From CAYNFH01 sp964396385 (lineage in GTDB: Bacteria > Armatimonadota > Chthonomonadetes > Chthonomonadales > CAJBBX01), in contig CAYNFH010000286.1 of NCBI GenBank assembly GCA_964396385.1, forward strand, positions 1 through 7,042: a stretch of DNA of 7,042 nt, given 5' to 3'. Under the pieces are notes generated by a model. The model was not told the DNA's origin and searched no databases. It worked only from the letters and a program-made list of their open reading frames with translations. Below are positions 1 through 5,465 of this stretch, in pieces; the stretch's first letter is position 1; the number at the start of each line of letters is the position of its first letter. The position numbers and the translations under genes were made by a program.

Positions 1-340
1 CGCCACGGTCCCGCGCCTCCGCCGTCACTTTAATGAGGCCCAGCTCACGCTCCACCGCCTGGATCTCGGTGTAGTCCACCACGCGCAAGACCTCAATCAG
101 CTTGTGGAGCTGCTTGGTGATCTGCTCCAGCACCAGGTGGTCGCCCCCGACTACGATGGTCATGCGGGAGATGTTCGGGTCCTCCGTCACCGAGACGGTG
201 AGCGATTCGATGTTGTACCCGCGCCGCGCAAAGAGCCCGGCCACGCGCGCGAGGACGCCGGGGTGGTTTTCTACCAGGGCCGTAATCACGTGCTGCTGCT
301 GTAGCTGCGCCATCATCGTATTGCTCAATGTGTTCGCCAT
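1..340 (-). CDS. ilvN: Acetolactate synthase small (regulatory) subunit, C-terminus cut by window edge
   Basis: This is the regulatory subunit of acetohydroxyacid synthase; in this family it binds the catalytic subunit and mediates valine feedback inhibition. The visible 113 codons give an N-terminal ACT domain. After a short polar leader (MANTLSNTMMAQLQQQ) comes HVITALVENHPGVLARVAGL, then RRGYNIESLTV, then a stretch ending in VVDYTEIQAVERELGLIKV, all typical of IlvN/IlvH. The frame is open to the window edge, so the C-terminal domain is missing here. The ATG at 340-338 has a GAGGG Shine-Dalgarno six bases upstream. It overlaps the last 16 bases of ilvB (325-340), which suggests translational coupling and matched subunit synthesis. 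A second ATG lies eight codons downstream but has a weaker context. Confidence 0.95.
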   Translation of the reverse strand, partial: MANTLSNTMMAQLQQQHVITALVENHPGVLARVAGLFARRGYNIESLTVSVTEDPNISRMTIVVGGDHLVLEQITKQLHKLIEVLRVVDYTEIQAVERELGLIKVTAEARDRG

Positions 341-2151
341 GAGTAGCCCTCGGTTTCCTGCCCGCGGACGGCCTCCGCCACTTCCACGTACTGGGCGAGC
401 ACCTTCTCCTCATCGGAGAAGGACCACGCCTCGCTGTCGGCGTGGACGCTGGCCTTTAGCTCCTCCAGGTTCTCCCGGATCTTCATCTCGCTGATGCTCT
501 GGCCGGAGGGAATCATCGGATAGACATTCTCCTCCGTCGGGATCACACAGTCCAGCACTATCGGGCGATCTCGCACCTTCAATGACTCTTCCAGCGCGGG
601 CCGCACCTCCTCTGGCTTGGTAAGTCGCATGCCCACGCCGCCGTACGCCTCCACCAGCTTCACAAAGTCCGGCGAAGCCTGCAGGTCCACATGGCTGTAG
701 CGCTCCTGGTAGAACATCTCCTGCCACTGCCGCACCATCCCGAGGGACTTGTTGTTGATGATGGCCGTGATGATCGGTAGGCCGTAGACGGTGGCCGTCA
801 TCAGCTCCTGGCTGCACATCTGGAAGGAGCCGTCCCCGGAAAGGCAGACCACGGTGGCCTCCGGGAACGCCTTCTGTGCGCCAATGGCGGCCGGTAGCCC
901 GTAGCCCATGGTGCCCAGGCCGCCGGAGGTGATCCACTGGCGCGGGCGGCGGCACTTGTAGTACTGTGCGGCCCACATCTGGTGCTGGCCCACGTCCGTG
1001 GTCATGATCGCGTCCCAGTGTGTGGCCTCCCCGATCTGCTCGATCACGTACTCCGCGTACAGCTTGCCATCGTGCGGGTAGACCAGCGGGAACAGGTTCT
1101 TCCACCCTGTGATCTGGTCGTTCCAGGCGGCCCAAGGCCGAGGCTGGACGTGCCGGAGCAGCTCCGTCAGAACCGTCTTTACGTCCCCGACAATGGGGAT
1201 GTCCGGCACGCGCACCTTGCCTATCTCCGCCGGGTCCACGTCGATGTGGATCACCTTGGCGCCGGTGGCGAACTTGTCCACCTTGCCGGTCACGCGGTCA
1301 TCGAACCGGGCGCCAACGGCGACCAGCAGGTCGCAGTTATTCACGGCGTGGTTGGCATAGGCCGTGCCGTGCATTCCCAGCATCCCCATGGAGAGCCGGT
1401 GCGTCTCGTCGAGCGCGCCCTTACCGAGCAGCGTGGTAGTCACCAGGATGTTGGTTCGCTCGGCAAGCTCCGTCACCTCACCCTGCGCCCCAGAGGCGAT
1501 AGCGCCTCCTCCCACGTATAGCACCGGCCGCTCCGCCTCCATGATGGCCTGCGCTGCCTTGCGGATCTGCATGTCGTGCCCGCGCGTGGTCGGCCGGTAG
1601 GAGGGGATGTCCACCTTCTTCGGGTAGTCGGCGGGATCCCACTCGATCTTGTTGAGGCTCACGTCCAGCGGGATATCCACCAGCACGGGACCCGGCCGGC
1701 CGGAGCGAGCGATGTAGAACGCCTCCGCCAGTACCTGCGGCAGGTCCGCGCCATCCTTCACCAGGAAGTTGTGCTTGGTGACGGGCATGGTGATGCCCGT
1801 GATGTCCGCTTCCTGGAAGGCGTCCTTGCCGATGGCGGTGGTCCGAACCTGTCCCGTAATGGCGACCATCGGAATGGAGTCCATATAGGCCGTGGCGATG
1901 CCGGTCACCAGGTTCGTCGCGCCCGGCCCGCTGGTGGCGAGACAGACGCCCACCTCGCCCGTGGCGCGGGCATACCCGTCCGCCATGTGGGACGCGCCCT
2001 GCTCGTGGCGCACCAGCACGTGCTCAATATCCTTGTATCCGTAGAGCGCGTCGTAGATCGGGAGCACCGCGCCGCCGGGGTATCCGAAGATGTGGCGGAC
2101 TCCCTCCTGACGGAGGCATTCCAACATGATCTGTGCGCCGGACAGTTTCAT
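325..2151 (-). CDS. ilvB: Acetolactate synthase large (catalytic) subunit
   Basis: This ThDP- and FAD-dependent enzyme condenses two pyruvates to acetolactate, or pyruvate with 2-ketobutyrate to acetohydroxybutyrate, the first common step to valine, leucine and isoleucine. The 608 residues contain YPGGAVLPIYDAL (24-36), the catalytic Glu50 in RHEQGASHMADGYAR, TSGPGATN (73-80), the IGKDAFQEAD segment (107-116), the ThDP/Mg site from GDGSFQ (439) to NN (466-467), and Trp476 in the MVRQWQ loop. The end carries about 40 residues beyond the usual family terminus, rich in Glu and Ala and reaching into ilvN. Arg103 occupies the position of Arabidopsis Pro197, a sulfonylurea-contact site. The ATG start has GAAGGA about ten bases upstream. 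It lies 58 bases after the LolA-like gene and in the same orientation, so it is probably co-transcribed from the T-box leader. Confidence 0.97.
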   Translation of the reverse strand: MKLSGAQIMLECLRQEGVRHIFGYPGGAVLPIYDALYGYKDIEHVLVRHEQGASHMADGYARATGEVGVCLATSGPGATNLVTGIATAYMDSIPMVAITGQVRTTAIGKDAFQEADITGITMPVTKHNFLVKDGADLPQVLAEAFYIARSGRPGPVLVDIPLDVSLNKIEWDPADYPKKVDIPSYRPTTRGHDMQIRKAAQAIMEAERPVLYVGGGAIASGAQGEVTELAERTNILVTTTLLGKGALDETHRLSMGMLGMHGTAYANHAVNNCDLLVAVGARFDDRVTGKVDKFATGAKVIHIDVDPAEIGKVRVPDIPIVGDVKTVLTELLRHVQPRPWAAWNDQITGWKNLFPLVYPHDGKLYAEYVIEQIGEATHWDAIMTTDVGQHQMWAAQYYKCRRPRQWITSGGLGTMGYGLPAAIGAQKAFPEATVVCLSGDGSFQMCSQELMTATVYGLPIITAIINNKSLGMVRQWQEMFYQERYSHVDLQASPDFVKLVEAYGGVGMRLTKPEEVRPALEESLKVRDRPIVLDCVIPTEENVYPMIPSGQSISEMKIRENLEELKASVHADSEAWSFSDEEKVLAQYVEVAEAVRGQETEGYSWRTH

Positions 2152-2209
2152 CTCTTAATGTTCCTTCTCTGAAGTCTGAAGCCGTTCTCTGCCTGCGTAT
2201 GAGACCCGG

Positions 2210-2932
2210 TCACTTCGTGTGCCGCCGCGCTGCCTTGCCGCGGGCAATTGCCGGTGGAACCGGTCCCGCCGGGGGCCGGTAGGCCAGGAGGCCACCCGCG
2301 TTTCCTTCCTGCACCTTGTATCCTGCAGGCACCCGGAAGAGCGACGCCTTGACCGGTTTGCCTATGTCCCAGTTGTAGGTAACGGTGCGGGTAACCAGAT
2401 GCTCCTTCATCGGCTCACCAGGGACCGCCGCAAACCGCTCCCGCGTGACCACCTGATACCGCTTGGTGAGACGGTCCGGTCCCTGTTGTACCCAGAGGGT
2501 GCGCGCGGTTCCCTCCGGCAGCGTTGCCGCATAGACGTCGCACCGGACGCCGCCTACCGTTTCGACCGCTCGCTTCTTGCCGCCCTGCCTGGTGTACGCG
2601 GCGACGTCGTCGCCGACCACCCGCGTCAGCGCGGCGAGCTTGGCCATCGCCTTTGGCGACTGCTTGTTGTGGAGCGCGATCTGTGTGGCCGGGTTCAGGT
2701 ACCAGACGTCGCTGCCCACTCCGAGCGTAATGAGCGTGCGCCCGCCCGCCTGCCTTACGAGCCAGTACCGACTGGTCCCGTCCATCCATCCTTCCAGCCG
2801 GCTCTCTTCTTGCTTGCCGTCCACGCTGTTGATGGCGCGCGCCGTGTAATGGTAGGTGTTTGCGGCAGCCGGGGTTGCGGTCAGCGCCGCCACAGCCACC
2901 CATATCCAACTGTTCATGCTCAACCTGGCCAT
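2210..2932 (-). CDS. Exported LolA-like protein of unknown function, first gene of the T-box operon
   Basis: The 240 residues begin with an Arg-containing n-region and a hydrophobic segment (MNSWIWVAVAALTAT), then a likely signal peptidase site at PAAA/N (about residue 24). No lipobox cysteine is seen. The mature part has features I associate with LolA/LppX-type beta-sheet folds: YHYTARAINSVDGK, WMDGTSRYWLV, DVWYLNP, LWVQQGPDRLTKRYQVV, and a terminal YNWDIGKPVKASLFRVPAGY. The family call rests on pattern only. The tail is basic (GKAARRHTK). The open frame continues to a GTG at 3007, but that would read through the T-box, so it is rejected. ATG 2932 supplies a positive n-region but directly follows the terminator U-tract. 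ATG 2917 (235 aa) has AGG six bases upstream and is a real alternative. It lies 58 bases before ilvB with no terminator between. Confidence 0.75.
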   Translation of the reverse strand: MARLSMNSWIWVAVAALTATPAAANTYHYTARAINSVDGKQEESRLEGWMDGTSRYWLVRQAGGRTLITLGVGSDVWYLNPATQIALHNKQSPKAMAKLAALTRVVGDDVAAYTRQGGKKRAVETVGGVRCDVYAATLPEGTARTLWVQQGPDRLTKRYQVVTRERFAAVPGEPMKEHLVTRTVTYNWDIGKPVKASLFRVPAGYKVQEGNAGGLLAYRPPAGPVPPAIARGKAARRHTK

Positions 2933-2970
2933 AAAAAACAAAAAACCCCTCATCCCCAAGGGACGAGAGG
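2933..2970 (-). terminator. T-box regulated intrinsic terminator
   Basis: On the minus strand, 2970-2960 pairs with 2956-2946 in an 11-bp stem (two or three G-U pairs) with a three-base UUG loop. It is followed by six U, one G and six U more. The 5' arm includes the CCCUU that the antiterminator also needs, so the two folds exclude each other, as expected for a T-box attenuator. The U-tract runs straight into the ATG at 2932. Confidence 0.93.
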
Positions 2971-2993
2971 TTGCCTCACGTGGTACCACCCTT
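2957..2993 (-). promoter_or_regulatory. T-box antiterminator with tRNA acceptor-binding bulge
   Basis: The minus strand at 2993-2980 reads AGGGUGGUACCACG apart from one leading A, one base off the classical T-box consensus AGGGUGGUACCGCG. AAGGG (2993-2989) pairs with CCCUU (2962-2958), ACG pairs with CGU, and GAGG-CAA-CCUC closes a small hairpin. This leaves the UGGUACC bulge open. In this family the UGGN bases pair with NCCA of an uncharged tRNA. Here UGGU fits a tRNA with discriminator A73, which is compatible with Leu, Ile or Val. Confidence 0.93.
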
Positions 2994-3065
2994 GTAAAGC
3001 AGCGCACGTTGACGAAACGTGAACGATGCTTCCTGCCTCACCCCCAGCCAAGGGGACCTGCGTCC

Positions 3066-3101
3066 CGCTCGGTCCCCCTCCCAAGAACAGGGAGGGGAGC
3101 G
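3066..3101. repeat. GC-rich hairpin inside the T-box leader, resembling a dispersed-repeat core
   Basis: CCCCTCCC (3075-3082) and GGGAGGGG (3090-3097) form an 8-bp perfect stem around a 7-base loop. CGCTC (3066-3070) and GAGCG (3097-3101) could pair as an alternative outer stem. Plus-strand flanks read CTCACCCCCAGCC before it and AAGGAGAAGCC after it. That pattern resembles the CTCACCCCC...CTCCC...GGGAG repeats I recall from some GC-rich environmental genomes. It lies between Stem I and the presumed Stem III, so it could be a normal T-box Stem II variant instead. Confidence 0.5.
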
Positions 3102-3282
3102 TAAGGAGAAGCCGCCGCTCCACTCTTGCGCGATATCGGGCGCTATCCGGAACCGCCTAATCGGCCCGCAGACCTTTCAGCCGTTCGGCTCAGAGGGGAG
3201 TTTCCACGCCGGCCCTTATCGTCTCGCACCAACCGACGACTCTCTGGAACCGAAGCCCGCGTGTACTGGCCTCTTCATTGCC

Positions 3283-3311
3283 TTGCACTTGCCCAGTTGG
3301 AAGTCTATAAT
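3283..3311 (+). promoter_or_regulatory. Sigma-70-type promoter for kdsA, overlapping the opposed ilv promoter
   Basis: A perfect TATAAT (3306-3311) lies 17 bases after TTGCAC (3283-3288), a poor -35 (3/6). The start would be near 3318, giving a leader of about 55 bases before kdsA. The -10 covers nearly the same bases as the minus-strand -10 (3307-3312), so the two promoters can hardly be occupied by polymerase at once. Confidence 0.6.
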
Positions 3312-3336
3312 AGCACGCGCTTGCGTACCGCGTCAA
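3307..3336 (-). promoter_or_regulatory. Sigma-70-type promoter for the T-box/ilvBN operon
   Basis: On the minus strand, TTGACG (3336-3331) is followed by an 18-base spacer and TATTAT (3312-3307), each 5/6 to consensus. TGC immediately before the -10 makes it an extended -10. The expected start near 3300 lies about 25 bases before Stem I, which fits the leader. It is an AT-rich island in GC-rich sequence. Confidence 0.75.
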
Positions 3337-3372
3337 TCATTCTGGCAGGTTTGCGGGGTAACTGGAGGGGGA

Positions 3373-4200
3373 GTGGGAGCGGCAAAGGTCGGGGACATCG
3401 TCATTGGAGAGGGCGCGAATCGCCTCGCCCTCATCGCCGGGCCGTGCGTCATAGAGAGCCTGGACCTCTGTCGCGAGGTCGCGGCGCGCGTCAAGCCCCT
3501 GGCCGAGCAGCTCGGCTTCCACTACATCTTCAAAGCCTCCTTTGACAAGGCGAACCGCACCTCCGGCGGTTCCTTCCGCGGCCGCGGGATGGAGGAGGGG
3601 CTGGACGTGCTCGCGGCCATCAAGCGGGAGTTTGGGCTGCCGGTCCTGACCGATATCCACGAATCCTGGCAGGCCAAGCCGGTCGCCGAAGTCGTGGACG
3701 TGCTCCAGATTCCCGCCTTCCTCTGCCGCCAGACGGATCTGCTGGTGGCCGCGGCGGAGACCGGACGCACCGTCAATGTGAAGAAGGGCCAGTTCCTGGC
3801 GCCGTGGGACATGAAGAACGTGGCGGATAAGCTGGTGCAGGCAGGCTGCGAGAGCCTCATTCTCACCGAGCGTGGCGTGAGCTTCGGCTACAACACGCTG
3901 GTGGTAGATATGTGCGCGCTGCCTCAGATGCGCGCTCTGGGATTCCCGGTCTGCTTCGACGCCACCCATTCCGTGCAGCAGCCCGGCGGCGCCGGCACGC
4001 AGTCCGGCGGCCGGCGTGAATTCATCCCCGCCCTGGCCCGTGCGGCGACTGCCGTGGGCATCGACGCGCTTTTCCTGGAGGTGCACCCGGACCCGGAGCG
4101 CGGCCTCTCCGACACCGCCACCATGCTCCCCCTGGCCGATCTTCCCGCACTCCTGGACTCAGTCCGGGCCGTCCACATTGCCGCGAACGGAGCCACGTAA
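3373..4200 (+). CDS. kdsA: 3-deoxy-D-manno-octulosonate-8-phosphate synthase, metal-dependent type
   Basis: This enzyme condenses phosphoenolpyruvate with arabinose 5-phosphate to give Kdo-8-phosphate, the precursor of the Kdo in LPS inner core. Chosen from the GTG at 3373, it is 275 residues, the normal family length, with a GGAGGGGG Shine-Dalgarno just upstream. The frame continues upstream to 3019, but that part is leader and promoter sequence. Recognisable motifs in order: IAGPCVIES, FKASFDKANRTS, LTDIHE, LQIPAFLCRQTDLL, NVKKGQFLAPWDM, ERGVSFGYN, FDATHSVQQPGG and SGGRREF. The Cys in GPC, the His in DATHS, the Glu in FLEVHPDPE and the Asp in LSDTATML match the metal ligands of Aquifex-type KDO8P synthase, whereas the E. 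coli type has Asn at the Cys position. SFDKANRTS with LCRQTDLL favours KdsA over the related DAHP synthases. An LPS-bearing envelope is implied. Confidence 0.93.
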   Translation: MGAAKVGDIVIGEGANRLALIAGPCVIESLDLCREVAARVKPLAEQLGFHYIFKASFDKANRTSGGSFRGRGMEEGLDVLAAIKREFGLPVLTDIHESWQAKPVAEVVDVLQIPAFLCRQTDLLVAAAETGRTVNVKKGQFLAPWDMKNVADKLVQAGCESLILTERGVSFGYNTLVVDMCALPQMRALGFPVCFDATHSVQQPGGAGTQSGGRREFIPALARAATAVGIDALFLEVHPDPERGLSDTATMLPLADLPALLDSVRAVHIAANGAT

Positions 4201-4278
4201 CGCAGCCAGCAGGGCGTCCGCACGCCCGCGCCGAACCGGATGGCTGACGCGTGCCCGACGACGGGAATCCGCACGCGT

Positions 4279-4292
4279 GGAGGATGACTGTG
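4279..4292 (+). promoter_or_regulatory. Ribosome binding site that decides the start of the oxidoreductase gene
   Basis: GGAGG (4279-4283) directly touches an ATG (4284-4286), leaving no spacer, but lies six bases before an in-frame GTG (4290-4292). Normal spacing favours the GTG. A farther in-frame GTG at 4251 has no good Shine-Dalgarno. Confidence 0.7.
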
Positions 4293-5279
4293 CCTGAAGA
4301 GAGCAAGCTGCGAATCGGCTTTATCGGGAGCGGGGGAAACGCGCGACACCACATGGGGCAGGTGCTGAAGCTGAGCGAGTTCGAGATCGCCGGCCTCGCG
4401 GACCCAAGCTCCGCCATGCTGGAAGCCGCCAGGAGCCAGTACCCAGCGCTCCAGGGAGTGCCCACCTTCGGCGACTACCACGAGATGCTCCAGTCCATCC
4501 CGCTGGACGCGGTGGAGATCAGCACCCCGCACACGCTGCACCACGAGCAGGTAGTGGCGGCGCTGGACAAGGGGCTGCATGTCTTGTGTGAGAAGCCCCT
4601 GGTCTGCACCGTGGAGCACGCCCATGACCTGATCAACCGCCTGGAGCGCAGCGGCAAGACCGGGCTCCTCTCCTATCAGCGGCACTACCAGCCGGAGTTC
4701 CGCTACATCAAGGAGCAGATCGAATCCGGAGCGTTCGGCGCCGTGACCTTCGTGAACGCGCTCCAGTGCCAAGGGTGGAAGAAGGGGACCAAGGGCTTGT
4801 GGCGGCAGGACCCGGCGCTCTCGGGAGGCGGCCAGCTCAACGACTCCGGCAGCCACCTGCTGGACATCATCCTGTGGATAACGGGTCTGGGCGTGGCAAA
4901 GGTCTCCGCCTTCATCGACAACTGCGGGACGCCGGTGGACATCAACTCTGCACTGTCACTTACCTTCCGGGGCGGGGCGCAGGGCAACGTCTCCATCGTC
5001 GGCGACGCACCCACATGGCACGAGGACCTCACCATCTGGTGCGAGCGCGGCATCTTCCTGATGCGCAACGGCAAGCTCCAGGTGGTGGACGCTAAGGGGA
5101 ACCGGGCGAGCTTTGAGAACATGCCGGGCGGCTCGTTCCCCGACAAGAACTTCCTGGATGCCATCAAGGGCCGGGATTCGGTGCAGTCGCCGTTCACCTG
5201 TGGTCTGCGCGTTATCGAGCTAACGGAGGCCGCCTGGCGCTCCGCGGCTCAGGGAGGCGCGGTGGTAACGGTCGCATGA
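4290..5279 (+). CDS. Gfo/Idh/MocA family NAD(P)-dependent oxidoreductase
   Basis: This is a dehydrogenase of the glucose-fructose oxidoreductase/inositol dehydrogenase family, probably acting on a sugar or cyclitol; the substrate cannot be read from sequence. From the GTG at 4290 it is 329 residues. The Rossmann segment is LRIGFIGSGGNARHH (7-21), followed by the acidic end of the second strand in GLADPS (35-40), ISTPHTLHHEQVVAAL (77-92) and the conserved CEKPL with Lys102. The C-terminal half has GGGQLNDSGSHLLD, where Asp185 and His189 correspond to the usual catalytic pair. No signal peptide is present from this start, so the protein is probably cytoplasmic, unlike secreted members of the family. 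It follows kdsA by 89 bases on the same strand with no visible terminator or promoter between. Co-transcription is possible, but a joint function is not evident. Confidence 0.92.
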   Translation: MPEESKLRIGFIGSGGNARHHMGQVLKLSEFEIAGLADPSSAMLEAARSQYPALQGVPTFGDYHEMLQSIPLDAVEISTPHTLHHEQVVAALDKGLHVLCEKPLVCTVEHAHDLINRLERSGKTGLLSYQRHYQPEFRYIKEQIESGAFGAVTFVNALQCQGWKKGTKGLWRQDPALSGGGQLNDSGSHLLDIILWITGLGVAKVSAFIDNCGTPVDINSALSLTFRGGAQGNVSIVGDAPTWHEDLTIWCERGIFLMRNGKLQVVDAKGNRASFENMPGGSFPDKNFLDAIKGRDSVQSPFTCGLRVIELTEAAWRSAAQGGAVVTVA

Positions 5280-5285
5280 TCAGGT

Positions 5286-5311
5286 AACGAAGCAATCCGC
5301 CATTGCGAGAG
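5286..5311. repeat. Possible remnants of a dispersed repeat (GAAGCAATC / CATTGCGAG)
   Basis: The stretch reads ACGAAGCAATC then CGC then CATTGCGAGAGG. The two halves resemble the tail and the head of a widespread intergenic repeat of form CATTGCGAG...GAAGCAATC, here in tail-then-head order. ATTGC and GCAAT also pair, giving a small hairpin. This identification comes from memory of the pattern and is not proven. Confidence 0.35.
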
Positions 5312-5364
5312 GCAGATGGCACAAGCGCTTTGCAGTAGGAAAGAAACTCGGAGCGTACCAATCT

Positions 5365-5453
5365 GTCATCCCGAGCTCCGCGAGGGATCTGCTTTATCCG
5401 GCAGAGTACGCAGAGCCACCGTAAAGCAGATCCCTCACTTCGTTCGGGATGAC
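5365..5453. repeat. 32-nt inverted repeat with nested palindromes between convergent genes
   Basis: The left arm (5365-5396) and the reverse complement of the right arm (5422-5453) agree at 10 outer bases (GTCATCCCGA) and 15 inner bases (GAGGGATCTGCTTTA). They differ in a 7-base centre (GCTCCGC against ACGAAGT). The arms are 25 bases apart. Each arm contains its own ATCCC...GGGAT mini-palindrome. The form matches the GTCATCCCGAGCGAAGCGAG type of dispersed repeat I recall from several bacterial groups, here as a head-to-head pair like a REP/BIME or small MITE. No flanking direct repeat was evident. Because it separates two convergent 3' ends, its RNA would fold as a long stem in both directions, but no U-tract follows. 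Confidence 0.85.
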
Positions 5454-5465
5454 GTCCGGATCCGG

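Larger units (their letters stand above)
2933..3300 (-). promoter_or_regulatory. T-box riboswitch leader, probably leucine-specific (CUC)
   Basis: This untranslated leader senses uncharged tRNA and controls read-through into the downstream genes. Stem I is recognisable. AGAGG (3274-3270) pairs with CCUCU (3196-3192). The specifier loop has AGUA (3267-3264) facing GAA (3204-3202), the loop-E motif of T-boxes. CACGC (3263-3259) pairs with GCGUG (3209-3205). The distal hairpin CGUC/GACG closes a GGUUGGUGCGA loop. One base after GAA comes CUC (3200-3198), read as a leucine specifier; the shifted reading ACU (Thr) is the main alternative. A hairpin at 3021-3005 (CACGUU/AACGUG) sits where Stem III is expected, just before the antiterminator. 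Leucine control fits an ilvB-ilvN operon. The leader is somewhat long because of a GC-rich hairpin at 3066-3101. Confidence 0.9.

Noticed and set aside
1576..2172. Long plus-strand open frame opposite ilvB
   Set aside because: It is a shadow of the strongly conserved ilvB in GC-rich sequence; no recognisable protein family.
2932..3007. Upstream extension of the LolA-like protein to a GTG at 3007
   Set aside because: It would translate the T-box antiterminator and terminator; the signal peptide starts only at 2932 or 2917.
3337..4086. Minus-strand open frame opposite kdsA
   Set aside because: Antisense shadow of a gene with complete KdsA motifs.
3924..4856. Minus-strand open frame of about 310 codons across kdsA and the oxidoreductase gene
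   Set aside because: It spans two well-supported plus-strand genes and the gap between them; its translation shows no family motifs.
5365..5453. CRISPR array or intrinsic terminator
   Set aside because: There are only two arms, inverted rather than direct, with no regular spacers and no U-tract after the stem.
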